The position numbers were made by a program, and so were the translations under genes. Shown here piece by piece: positions 17,610 to 25,376 of a DNA stretch of 64,000 nucleotides. This stretch comes from Gallionella sp. (lineage in GTDB: Bacteria > Pseudomonadota > Gammaproteobacteria > Burkholderiales > Gallionellaceae): positions 1-64,000 of the forward strand of contig JALNYK010000001.1 of the NCBI GenBank assembly GCA_023229845.1. The letters run 5' to 3'. A model generated the notes under the pieces. The model saw nothing but the letters and a program-made list of their open reading frames with translations. It made no database searches and was not told where the DNA came from. The first letter of the stretch is position 1, and each line of letters opens with the position of its first letter.

Positions 17610-17682
17610 TGTAGGGGCGCGATTCATCGCGCCTTGGACACCCGGCATTAGAAGATAAGGCGCGATGAATCGCGCCCCTACA
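17610..17682. repeat. Perfect inverted repeat with 26-base arms (GTAGGGGCGCG family)
   Basis: Arms at 17610-17635 and 17657-17682 are exact reverse complements around a 21-base loop. It lies between two convergent genes, so it could act as a bidirectional terminator. Its core (GTAGGGGCGCGATTC) is a common proteobacterial intergenic repeat type. Confidence 0.85.
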
Positions 17683-17701
17683 GACTGAACGGCCGAATAC
17701 C

Positions 17702-18892
17702 TCAGGGGAGAGCCTCGATGAATCGCTTCATCGAGACCTTCAGCGCCGCGAAGTTCGGGTTGTACATCAACCGTCGCAGGATGCCGGCCTTGAGGTTGGT
17801 CTCGGTGACCTCCCCCAGCATCACGCTCCCATGTCCGTTGTTACAGGCCTCGTATTTCTCCATGTCGCCGGGATAGTAATGAATCGCGTTGCAATAATCC
17901 CCATCTGCACCGTAATGGGCATCGTCGGGCGGCAACACGATCGCGGTATGCGCCGAGCTCAATATCCCCTGTTCGGGTAGCGCGCTATTCACCAGTTCCA
18001 GTTTTTCCGCCGAAATACCGGGCGGGATTTTCTTCGTGTCGGTGGTGTACAACACCAGCTTGTTCGATGGATGGGACGCATGCGCCATGAACTCCAGCGT
18101 CGCCGGCGTGTTGGCGGTGGTGTCGTCCTGGCTGGCGGCGGCAAAGACCGGGACGGCGGTTTCATGCACCTGCAACAGCGAGTTCAATTCCTGCGTCAGC
18201 GCATGCATCTGGGCGGCGGCATTCTTGGGCAGCGACTCGTACTTGTGCAGGCTGCGATCCGGCCTGATGCCCACCCACTTCTTCGACGGCGCCAGCCAGC
18301 TGTATAGCCTGTGCAGATTGGCCCAACGCGCGCGCGGACTGATCTTCAGCGCCGGAGAAAACAGGAACAGTCCGCGCACGCGTGTGTCGCACAGACTCTG
18401 GAAAATGCTCAGCGTCCCGCCGGCGGAAAACCCGGCCAGATAAAGCTCGTCGACTTCCTCAACCAAGCGCTCTGCGCCATACGCCACCGCCTTCGCCCAC
18501 TCCTGCCAACGCACGTTGAGCAGATCGCCGGGCCTTGTGCCGTGTCCCGGCAACAGGATCACCATCACACGAAAACCGTTCTGCGCGAAGAACTCGGCCA
18601 GAGGGCGCATAAAATAAGGGGAATCGGTCAGTCCATGCGTCAGCAGCACGCCGCGGCGATAAGGCTTGTGCTCTCCTCGACAGTCCTCGCCGGCAGGAAA
18701 CAATTCGAACGGCGCATTGCCAGCGACGATTTTCTCCAGTTCAGGAACTCCCGCATGCACGCGCCGCAGCATCGCCGTCGTGCGCCGCACATACTCGCCG
18801 AACGGCAAGCCGTCACCGGTGAAGTGCGAGTTCTCGCCAGAGGGCCTGTGCCTCGCTTCCAGTTTCGCTTCGCCGTTCGTCGTCGTTTTCAT
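17702..18892 (-). CDS. Alpha/beta hydrolase (serine esterase/lysophospholipase-like)
   Basis: About 396 residues. GVLLTHGLTDSPYFMRPLA carries the HG oxyanion-hole motif, and LAGFSAGG is the nucleophile elbow (GxSxG). Around these the sequence follows the lysophospholipase/S33 hydrolase fold, with a candidate acidic residue in AAASQDDTTAN and a C-terminal histidine in NNGHGSVM. Two ATGs compete: 18892 (used here) and 18898 (MPAMKTT), neither with a strong ribosome site. There is no signal peptide, so it is probably cytosolic. The natural substrate cannot be read from sequence. Confidence 0.8.
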   Translation of the reverse strand: MKTTTNGEAKLEARHRPSGENSHFTGDGLPFGEYVRRTTAMLRRVHAGVPELEKIVAGNAPFELFPAGEDCRGEHKPYRRGVLLTHGLTDSPYFMRPLAEFFAQNGFRVMVILLPGHGTRPGDLLNVRWQEWAKAVAYGAERLVEEVDELYLAGFSAGGTLSIFQSLCDTRVRGLFLFSPALKISPRARWANLHRLYSWLAPSKKWVGIRPDRSLHKYESLPKNAAAQMHALTQELNSLLQVHETAVPVFAAASQDDTTANTPATLEFMAHASHPSNKLVLYTTDTKKIPPGISAEKLELVNSALPEQGILSSAHTAIVLPPDDAHYGADGDYCNAIHYYPGDMEKYEACNNGHGSVMLGEVTETNLKAGILRRLMYNPNFAALKVSMKRFIEALP

Positions 18893-18976
18893 GGCGGGCA
18901 TTCTACCCGCTGGCCCGCATTGCAGCGGGGATGACGCATGCGATAATGCCGCCGTTTTTTCAACGTGAATATCGTC

Positions 18977-19732
18977 ATGTCCTGGTTCGTCACCAATACC
19001 ATCGCCGCTCTGCTGTTGCCGCCGCTGAGCCTGTTGCTGTTGCTCGTGCTTGGCCTGTTTCTGGCATATCGCCGCCGCAAATTCGGCTGGCCGCTGATCG
19101 TCGCCGCATTCGCATTGTTGTGGCTCGCCTCCACGCCCTACGTCGCGGAAGGCGGCCTGCATCTGCTGGAGGCGCGCACCACGCCATTGGACAAGCAGGA
19201 CGCCGACGCGATCGTGATCCTCGGCAGCGGGACCTACTTCCGTGCGCCGGAATACGGCGGACAGGACACCGTCAGCGAAGCTGCGCTGCTGCGGTTGCGC
19301 TACGGCGCGAGGCTGCATCGCGAAACCGGCAAGCCGATACTGGTGACCGGCGGCAAGCCGCTGGGCAACGCGCTATCCGAGGCGCAACAGATGAAGGCTG
19401 CGCTGGAACAGGACTTCCGGGTGCCGGTGCGCTGGACCGAAGAGGCATCCGACAACACCTACGAGAACGCCTATCGCTCGCGGCAGATGCTGCAGGCACA
19501 GGACATCCGCCGCATCTATCTGGTGACGCATGCCTGGCACATGCCGCGCGCCGCCGAGGTGTTCCGCCGCGCCGGCTTCGAGGTCGTCGAAGCGCCGATG
19601 GCCTTTACCACGCGCTACCGCACCGACCTGCTCGCCTTCCTGCCGCGCGCCGACAGCCTGCGCGACAGCCGCATCTTCGTGCACGAACTTATCGGGCTGC
19701 TGTGGTATCGGGTAAGATCAATTATCTTGTGA
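18977..19732 (+). CDS. DUF218/YdcF-ElyC family membrane-anchored protein
   Basis: 251 residues beginning MSWFVTNTIAALLLPP; a GTG four codons earlier (18965) is an alternative start. Two N-terminal membrane segments (about 5-30 and 38-58) are followed by a periplasmic DUF218 domain: DADAIVILGSG near 75, ILVTGGKPLG near 120, EEASDNTYENA near 160 and LVTHAWHMPRA near 185. These are the conserved blocks of ElyC/SanA/YdcF proteins. ElyC affects envelope/peptidoglycan precursor metabolism in E. coli, but the reaction is not settled. It lies 10 bases before the OsmC gene, so they are probably co-transcribed. Confidence 0.85.
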   Translation: MSWFVTNTIAALLLPPLSLLLLLVLGLFLAYRRRKFGWPLIVAAFALLWLASTPYVAEGGLHLLEARTTPLDKQDADAIVILGSGTYFRAPEYGGQDTVSEAALLRLRYGARLHRETGKPILVTGGKPLGNALSEAQQMKAALEQDFRVPVRWTEEASDNTYENAYRSRQMLQAQDIRRIYLVTHAWHMPRAAEVFRRAGFEVVEAPMAFTTRYRTDLLAFLPRADSLRDSRIFVHELIGLLWYRVRSIIL

Positions 19733-19742
19733 GGAGAACAAC

Positions 19743-20159
19743 ATGAAAGCTCGCATCAAATGGGTGGAACAAGTCTCGTTCCTGGGCGAAACCGAAAGCG
19801 GCCATGCGGTGCTGATGGACGGTTCACCCGCCGCCGGCGGACGCAATCTCGGGCCGCGCCCGATGGAAATGCTGCTGCTGGGCGCGGGCGGCTGCACCAG
19901 CTTCGACGTGATCGCGATCCTGAAGAAAAGCCGTCAGGCGGTGTCCGACTGCTATGTGGAGATCGAGGCAGAACGCGCCGAGACCGACCCCAAGGTGTTC
20001 ACCAAGATCCACATGCACTTCGTCGTGAAAGGTAAAGACATCAAGCCAGAGGCCGTCGAGAAGGCGATCAAGCTGTCGGCGGAGAAATACTGCTCGGCGT
20101 CCATCATGCTGGGCGCGACCGCAGCGATGACGCATGATTTCGAGGTGGTGCAGGAGTAA
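19743..20159 (+). CDS. OsmC family protein
   Basis: 138 residues with SD AGGAGA before the ATG. It keeps the two conserved redox cysteines of OsmC/Ohr-type proteins: C51 in GAGGCTSFD and C117 in EKYCSAS. These peroxidases reduce organic hydroperoxides or help in osmotic/oxidative stress. Sequence details (PRPMEMLLLGAGGC) fit the YhfA-like subgroup, whose substrate is not established. The protein is cytosolic. Confidence 0.88.
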   Translation: MKARIKWVEQVSFLGETESGHAVLMDGSPAAGGRNLGPRPMEMLLLGAGGCTSFDVIAILKKSRQAVSDCYVEIEAERAETDPKVFTKIHMHFVVKGKDIKPEAVEKAIKLSAEKYCSASIMLGATAAMTHDFEVVQE

Positions 20160-20164
20160 CTGCG

Positions 20165-20236
20165 GAGAAGGGGAAAGGGGAAAGGGTTTTACCCTTGAGC
20201 ACCGAAGGTGCGTTCCCTTCCCCCTTATCCCTTCTC
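20165..20236. repeat. Paired G-rich/C-rich inverted repeat (AGAAGGGG family, copy 1)
   Basis: A G/A-rich arm (20165-20187) faces a C/T-rich complement (20213-20236), with a small hairpin GCACC-GAA-GGTGC in between. It lies between the convergent osmC-like gene and coq7 and can form a terminator-like fold. A second member is at 56974-57060. Confidence 0.7.
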
Positions 20237-20237
20237 T

Positions 20238-20864
20238 TTAAATACGGTAGGCACTATGCGTCAAGATTTTTGAAGTCGCTTTCATCGCGAACTTCACCGG
20301 CTCGGGCAGCTCTGCCCCGCCCATGCGTTTCGCCATATCCGAATGTTTGGTCTCGTCGACGTACATCTGTTGCACGATGGCCCGGCTCTTCTCGTCTTGC
20401 GCGGGCAGTTTGCCAAGATGGCTCTGCAGGTGGCCGCCGACCTGATGCTCGGTCTCGGACAGGAAGCCCAAATTCCACTTGTCGCCCAGCAGTCCCGCGA
20501 CCGCGCCCAGCGTCAGCGAGCCGGTGTACCACAGCGGATTAAGCAGACTCAGGTGTCCGCCCAGTTCGTACACGCGCCTGGATGTCCACGCCAGATGTTC
20601 GGTCTCTTCCTGCGCCGCCTGCTTCAGCTCGGCCTGCACCGCCGGATCGCGAGCGGTCAGCGCCTGTCCCTGATACAGCGCCTGCGCGCAGATTTCGCCG
20701 CTATGGTTGATGCGCATCAGCCCGGCCGCATGCTTGCGCTCGGCCTCGTCCAGCGGGGCATCCTGCATGTTTGCGTCGGGATGCGGACGCGCGCTGTGCG
20801 CCTGACTGAACAGCGTGCGCAAGCCCTTGTCGAATTCGACGATCAGACGATCCAGATTCAGCAT
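20238..20864 (-). CDS. coq7: 2-polyprenyl-3-methyl-6-methoxy-1,4-benzoquinone monooxygenase (Coq7)
   Basis: 208 residues. Carboxylate-bridged di-iron ligands are visible in order: a glutamate in the DEAERKHAAG segment, NHSGE, QEETEHLAW, SETEHQVGGH and DETKHSD. This is the Coq7/UbiF-equivalent hydroxylase that adds the last ring hydroxyl in ubiquinone synthesis; it is peripheral to the inner membrane and uses O2. Its presence implies an aerobic or microaerophilic ubiquinone user. It is transcribed leftwards downstream of trpC, separated by a repeat-containing gap. Confidence 0.95.
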   Translation of the reverse strand: MLNLDRLIVEFDKGLRTLFSQAHSARPHPDANMQDAPLDEAERKHAAGLMRINHSGEICAQALYQGQALTARDPAVQAELKQAAQEETEHLAWTSRRVYELGGHLSLLNPLWYTGSLTLGAVAGLLGDKWNLGFLSETEHQVGGHLQSHLGKLPAQDEKSRAIVQQMYVDETKHSDMAKRMGGAELPEPVKFAMKATSKILTHSAYRI

Positions 20865-20891
20865 GACAACCTCCCTAGGCCGGACGAGCCG

Positions 20892-20977
20892 GAATCAATT
20901 GTAGGTCGGGCTCTGCCCGACATGGTGGGCGGAGCCCACCCTACGGTTACTCGCTACGTTTTTGAACAGCCTGCCTG
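20892..20977. repeat. Cluster of small palindromes (TCGGGCTCTGCCCGA; GGTGGGCGGAGCCCACC) and a MITE-end-like sequence
   Basis: Between coq7 and trpC lie two short hairpins back to back (about 20896-20911 and 20921-20937). They are followed by CGCTACGTTTTTGAACAGCC (20952-20971), which resembles the terminal repeat of the element at 21817-22128. This suggests an old insertion scar. Confidence 0.6.
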
Positions 20978-20979
20978 CA

Positions 20980-21783
20980 TCAGGCAAACACCCTGGCCAA
21001 TTCTACCCCAGGCACTTCCGCGCGCATGAACGCCTCGCCGACCAGGAAGCTGTGCACGTCGTGGTCGCGCATCAGCTTCACGTCTTCCGCGGTGAAGATA
21101 CCGCTCTCGGTGACCACGATGCGGCTCTCGCCCTTTTCGGACGCGGCGATGCGCGGCAGCAGGTCCAGCGTGGTCTGCAACGTGACGTCGAAAGTGCGCA
21201 GGTTGCGGTTGTTGATGCCGATCAGCGGCGTATCCAATTGCAGTGCGGCATCCAGTTCTTCGCCGTCATGCACCTCGACCAGCACCGCCATGCCGAGCTG
21301 GTGCGCCAGTTTTTCCAGCGCCTTCATCTGCCCCAGCGTCAGCGCCGCGGCAATCAATAAAATGGCATCCGCGCCCATCGCCCGCGCCTGCCAGACCTGG
21401 TATTCGTCGATCATGAAGTCCTTGCGCAGCACCGGCAGTTCGCACGCCGCGCGCGCCTGCTGAAGGTATTCCGCGCTGCCCTGAAAGAACTGCTCGTCGG
21501 TCAGCACCGACAAACAGGCCGCACCGTGCTGGGCATAGCTCTGTGCGATCTCCGCGGGACGGAAGTCCTCGCGAATCACGCCCTTGCTCGGGCTAGCCTT
21601 CTTGATCTCTGCGATCACCGCCGGGCGGCCTGCGGCGATCTTGTCGCGTATCGCCCCGACGAAGTCGCGCGCGGCCGGCATCTGCTCGACCTCGGCACGC
21701 AACTGCGGAAACGGCTTGGCGGGTTTTGCGGCGGCGACTTCCTGAGCCTTCACCGCGAGTATCTTTTTGAGAATGTCTGACAT
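20980..21783 (-). CDS. trpC: Indole-3-glycerol phosphate synthase
   Basis: 267 residues, a single TIM barrel. AEIKKASPSKG near residue 60 carries the substrate-binding and catalytic lysine block, VLRKDFMID near 115 the second catalytic lysine, LLVEVH-type motif (VLVEVHD) near 165 the catalytic glutamate, and IGINNRNL and VVTESGI the phosphate-binding loops. It converts CdRP to indole-3-glycerol phosphate in tryptophan synthesis. It is a stand-alone TrpC, not fused to TrpF. Usual betaproteobacterial trpE/G/D partners would lie upstream, but here the upstream gap is filled by a repeat element and proA, so the usual operon is broken. Confidence 0.96.
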   Translation of the reverse strand: MSDILKKILAVKAQEVAAAKPAKPFPQLRAEVEQMPAARDFVGAIRDKIAAGRPAVIAEIKKASPSKGVIREDFRPAEIAQSYAQHGAACLSVLTDEQFFQGSAEYLQQARAACELPVLRKDFMIDEYQVWQARAMGADAILLIAAALTLGQMKALEKLAHQLGMAVLVEVHDGEELDAALQLDTPLIGINNRNLRTFDVTLQTTLDLLPRIAASEKGESRIVVTESGIFTAEDVKLMRDHDVHSFLVGEAFMRAEVPGVELARVFA

Positions 21784-21816
21784 GCAGCACCTACTTAAAC
21801 TAAGGGCCGCATTCTA

Positions 21817-22128
21817 GCAGGTGTTGCAAAAACTACTGATGGACCGACTAGCCATTCGACTAGGTCGTCCAAATACAACGGCCAAGTCGCTGGTTATGCG
21901 GTGGTCATCTGCGGCGTTGCGCGGTGTTGGTTCCGGCATCACGCGCTTCGCGCATGAGCCTACACCGCAACTGCGTTGTCGGAATCCGGGGGCGCGTAGC
22001 GACAAACATAAAGTACATTCCGGTTTGGCTTCGACTAACCTGAAGGAAAGTCTTCGCCACAACAAAGTTGTCTGCGCTCCGTGCGCCTTGCATCTGCCCA
22101 TCCTCGCAACGTTTTTACAACAGCCTGC
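21817..22128. mobile_element. MITE-like non-autonomous element (about 312 bp)
   Basis: The gap between divergent trpC and proA is filled by a segment bounded by imperfect terminal inverted repeats: left GCAGGTGTTGCAAAAAC (21817-21833), right GTTTTTACAACAGCCTGC (22111-22128). The inside has no convincing gene; frames across it give random-looking products. A similar end sequence is at 20952-20971. These features fit a miniature element mobilised by a transposase elsewhere. No clear target-site duplication was found. Confidence 0.6.
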
Positions 22129-22179
22129 GACCGCATGCCGGATGCTAAAATGCGCGCCACACGCAACACGAGAAACATA

Positions 22180-23439
22180 ATGGAAGACATCAAACAATAC
22201 ATGAAGACCGTCGGGCAACAGGCCCGCGCCGCTTCGCGCCTGATGGCGCAGGCCGACACCAACGCCAAGAACCGCGCGCTGGAAAACATCGCCACCGCGA
22301 TCCTGCTCAACAGCGCGAAGCTGATCGCCGAGAACGCGAAAGATGTCGCGTCGGCCAAGGCGAACGGACTGGACGCGGCCTCGGTGGACCGCCTGACGCT
22401 CACCGAGAAAACGGTACAGTCCATGGCCGAAGGCCTGCGCCAGATCGCGGCACTGCCCGACCCCATCGGCGGCATCAGCGACATGAGCTTCCGCCCTTCC
22501 GGCATCCAGGTCGGCAAGATGCGCGTGCCGCTGGGCGTCATCGGCATCATCTACGAATCGCGCCCGAACGTGACGGCGGACGCAGCCGGGCTGTGCCTGA
22601 AATCCGGCAACGCGGCGATCCTGCGCGGCGGCTCGGAAGCCATCCATTCCAACCAGGCCATCGCCGCCTGCGTGCACCAAGGCCTGCGAGAAGCCGGCCT
22701 GCCCGAGACCGCGGTGCAAGTCGTGAGCACCACCGACCGCGCCGCGGTCGGCGAGCTGATCACGATGAAGGAATATGTCGACGTGATCGTGCCGCGCGGC
22801 GGCAAGAGCCTGATCGCGCGCATCTCGGAGGAAGCTAAAGTTCCCGTCATCAAGCACCTCGACGGCATCTGCCATGTGTACATCGACGACGAGGCCGATC
22901 TCGCGAAGGCGATCCGCATCGCCGACAACGCCAAGACCCACCGCTACGGCGTATGCAACGCGATGGAGACGCTGCTGGTGAACGCGAGCGTCGCAGCGAA
23001 GGTGCTGCCCGACCTGTGCAAGATCTACCTCGACAAGGGCGTGGAACTGCGCGGCGACGACGCCTCGCGCAAGCTGGTATCGCAGATGAACGCGGCGACC
23101 GAGGAAGACTGGCGCACCGAGTATCTCGCGCCGATCTTGAGCGTGCGCATCGTGGCGAATCTGGACGAAGCCATAGACCACATCAACACCTACAGCTCCC
23201 AGCACACCGACAGCATCGTCACCGAGAACTACAGCAAGGCGATGCGCTTCCTGCGCGAAGTGGATTCCTCCAGCGTGATGGTGAACGCCTCGACGCGCTT
23301 CGCCGACGGCTTCGAATACGGCCTCGGCGCGGAGATCGGCATCTCCACCGACAAAATCCACGCGCGCGGCCCGGTCGGGCTGGAAGGGCTGACGTCGCAG
23401 AAATACATCGTGCTCGGCAACGGACAGATCAGGATTTAA
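22180..23439 (+). CDS. proA: Gamma-glutamyl phosphate reductase (glutamate-5-semialdehyde dehydrogenase)
   Basis: 419 residues from MEDIKQYMKT at 22180; a longer frame starting at 22081 runs into the MITE-like element and is rejected. It has the aldehyde-dehydrogenase fold with LGVIGIIYESRPNVT near 120, CLKSGNAAILRGGSEA and the catalytic cysteine in KHLDGICHVYID near 231. It reduces glutamyl-5-phosphate with NADPH in proline synthesis. Partner proB is not adjacent. Confidence 0.96.
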   Translation: MEDIKQYMKTVGQQARAASRLMAQADTNAKNRALENIATAILLNSAKLIAENAKDVASAKANGLDAASVDRLTLTEKTVQSMAEGLRQIAALPDPIGGISDMSFRPSGIQVGKMRVPLGVIGIIYESRPNVTADAAGLCLKSGNAAILRGGSEAIHSNQAIAACVHQGLREAGLPETAVQVVSTTDRAAVGELITMKEYVDVIVPRGGKSLIARISEEAKVPVIKHLDGICHVYIDDEADLAKAIRIADNAKTHRYGVCNAMETLLVNASVAAKVLPDLCKIYLDKGVELRGDDASRKLVSQMNAATEEDWRTEYLAPILSVRIVANLDEAIDHINTYSSQHTDSIVTENYSKAMRFLREVDSSSVMVNASTRFADGFEYGLGAEIGISTDKIHARGPVGLEGLTSQKYIVLGNGQIRI

Positions 23440-23442
23440 CAA

Positions 23443-23559
23443 CCGTCATTCCGGCGCAGGCCGGAATCCAGTTATAAAAATAATCCCTCGTGATGCGAGG
23501 ACAAAACCTAATGCATGTTGAATAACACCGCTGGATTCCGGCCTGCGCCGGAATGACGG
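23443..23559. repeat. Paired inverted repeat, CATTCCGGCGCAGGCCGG family, copy 1
   Basis: An arm at 23443-23471 and its reverse complement at 23531-23559 flank about 60 bases. The element fills the proA-lpdA gap. Other copies are at 31433-31559 and 54341-54456. Confidence 0.85.
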
Positions 23560-23575
23560 CAAAAATGGAGAGCAC

Positions 23576-25369
23576 ATGAGCACAATCGAAATCAAAGTTC
23601 CGGACATCGGCGGATTCAAGGATGTCGCCGTCATCGACATCGCAGTAAAAGCGGGCGACAGCGTCGAGGCCGAGCAGACGCTGATCACGCTGGAGACCGA
23701 CAAGGCCACGGTGGATGTGCCCACGACCGTCGCCGGTGTCGTCAAGGAACTGAAGATCAAGGTCGGCGACAAGGTCAGCGAAGGCGCTGCGATCCTGATG
23801 CTTGACAGTGCTGAGGAAAGAGTACTGAGTACTGAGGAGCGAGTGCCGAGTACTGAGAACAAACCCGCTGCCGCCCCTGCTACCCCAGCCTCGTCTCAAC
23901 CCGCAGCACCCAGCCCTCAGCACTCAGCACTCAGCACTCAGTCCTTCGCCAAAGGCGACATCCACGCCGAAGTCGTCGTGCTCGGTGCCGGCCCCGGCGG
24001 CTACACCGCCGCGTTCCGCGCGGCCGACCTCGGCAAGCAGGTCGTGCTGATCGAGAAGCACGCCTCGCTCGGCGGCGTGTGCCTCAACGTGGGCTGCATC
24101 CCGTCCAAGGCGCTGCTGCATGTCGCCAAGATCATCAACGAAGCCGAAGAGGTATCGCATCACGGCGTGACCTTCGCAAAGCCCAAGATCGACATCGACC
24201 AGGTGCGCGGCTGGAAGGAAAGCGTCATCACCAAGCTCACCGGCGGCCTCGCCGCGCTGGCGAAACAGCGCAAGGTGCAGGTGGTGCGCGGCACAGGAAA
24301 ATTCACCTCGCCGAACTCCATCGCGGTGCAGACAGAAGATGGCGAGAAGATCGTCACTTTCGACAACGCCATCGTCGCGGCCGGTAGCAGCGTCGCGCGC
24401 ATCCCCGGCTTCCCCTACGACGACGAACGCATCATCGACTCCACCGGCGCGCTGGCGCTGAAGGACGTGCCGAAAAGAATGTTGGTCATCGGCGGCGGCA
24501 TCATCGGCCTGGAGATGGCGACGGTGTACGAGGCGCTGGGCGCGAAGATCTCCGTGGTCGAGCTGATGGACCAGCTGATGCCCGGCGCGGACAAGGATAT
24601 GGTCAAGCCGCTGCATACCCGCATCGCCAAGCGTTACGAAGCCATCATGCTGAAGACCAAGGTCACCAAGATAGAGGCGACCAAGAGCGGCATGAAGGTC
24701 ACCTTCGAAGGCGAGCAGGCGCCCGCCGAGCCACAGGTTTACGACAAGGTGCTGATGGCCGTGGGCCGCCGTCCGAACGGCCGCGAGATCGCTGCCGAAG
24801 CGGCAGGCCTCGTTGTAAATGAACGCGGCTTCATCCCCGTGGACAAACAGATGCGCACCAACGTGCCGCACATCTTCGCGATCGGCGACATCGTCGGCGA
24901 CCCGATGCTGGCGCACAAGGCGGTGCACGAGGGCAAGGTCGCGGCGGAGAACATCGCCGGACACAAGGCGTTCTTCGAGCCGATGACCATCCCGTCCGTC
25001 GCCTACACCGATCCGGAAGTCGCGTGGATGGGCCTGACCGAGACTCAGGCCAAGGCGCAGGGCATCGCCTACGAGAAGGGCGTCTTCCCATGGGCCGCCT
25101 CCGGCCGCGCACTGTCCATAGCCCGCGAGGAAGGCAGCACCAAGGTGCTGTTCGACCCGACGACCCGCCGCATCCTCGGTGCGGGTATCGTCGGCGTGAA
25201 CGCCGGCGAGCTGATCGCCGAAGCGGTGCTGGCGCTGGAGATGGGCGCGGACATGGAAGACATCGGCCTGACGATACACCCGCACCCGACGCTGTCGGAG
25301 ACGTTCAACTTTGCGGCGGAAATGGCGGAAGGCACGATCACCGACCTGATGCCGCCGCGCAGGAAATAA
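23576..25369 (+). CDS. lpdA: Dihydrolipoamide dehydrogenase with N-terminal lipoyl domain
   Basis: 597 residues. An N-terminal lipoyl domain (1-78) has the lipoylation lysine in ETDKAT (K43). A linker (~79-125) joins it to an FAD/NAD disulfide reductase: GAGPGGYTAAF, the redox pair in GGVCLNVGCIPSK (cysteines about 168 and 173), the NAD site GGGIIGLEMA, FAIGDIVGDPMLAHKA, and the C-terminal catalytic histidine in HPHPTLSE. This is the E3 form found with betaproteobacterial pyruvate dehydrogenase; it reoxidises dihydrolipoamide to make NADH. The linker is encoded by repeated CTGAGTACTGAG-type DNA, an unusual origin for linker sequence. aceE and aceF are not in the window. Confidence 0.95.
   Translation: MSTIEIKVPDIGGFKDVAVIDIAVKAGDSVEAEQTLITLETDKATVDVPTTVAGVVKELKIKVGDKVSEGAAILMLDSAEERVLSTEERVPSTENKPAAAPATPASSQPAAPSPQHSALSTQSFAKGDIHAEVVVLGAGPGGYTAAFRAADLGKQVVLIEKHASLGGVCLNVGCIPSKALLHVAKIINEAEEVSHHGVTFAKPKIDIDQVRGWKESVITKLTGGLAALAKQRKVQVVRGTGKFTSPNSIAVQTEDGEKIVTFDNAIVAAGSSVARIPGFPYDDERIIDSTGALALKDVPKRMLVIGGGIIGLEMATVYEALGAKISVVELMDQLMPGADKDMVKPLHTRIAKRYEAIMLKTKVTKIEATKSGMKVTFEGEQAPAEPQVYDKVLMAVGRRPNGREIAAEAAGLVVNERGFIPVDKQMRTNVPHIFAIGDIVGDPMLAHKAVHEGKVAAENIAGHKAFFEPMTIPSVAYTDPEVAWMGLTETQAKAQGIAYEKGVFPWAASGRALSIAREEGSTKVLFDPTTRRILGAGIVGVNAGELIAEAVLALEMGADMEDIGLTIHPHPTLSETFNFAAEMAEGTITDLMPPRRK
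23806..23943. repeat. CTGAGT(A/G)CTGAG repeats in opposite orientation inside lpdA
   Basis: Tandem TACTGAG/GCTGAGG units at 23806-23857 face complementary CTCAGCACTCAGCACTCAG at 23915-23943. Together they form a paired inverted repeat like the intergenic families here, but it sits in frame within the interdomain linker (peptides LSTEERVPSTE and QHSALSTQ). Confidence 0.75.
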
Positions 25370-25376
25370 ACTCGCC

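Noticed and set aside
13509..17651. 1380-codon plus-strand frame
   Set aside because: It lies opposite the ACP-ligase-PlsC gene and out of frame over the MFS gene, is low-complexity (Arg/His/Gln-rich), and arises from GC-rich codon bias.
22081..22179. N-terminal extension of proA
   Set aside because: It would be encoded by the end of the MITE-like element; homologous ProA proteins begin near the ATG at 22180.
21814..23442. 542-codon minus-strand frame
   Set aside because: Antisense to proA, extending into the MITE-like element; low-complexity His/Asp/Gly/Ala-rich product.
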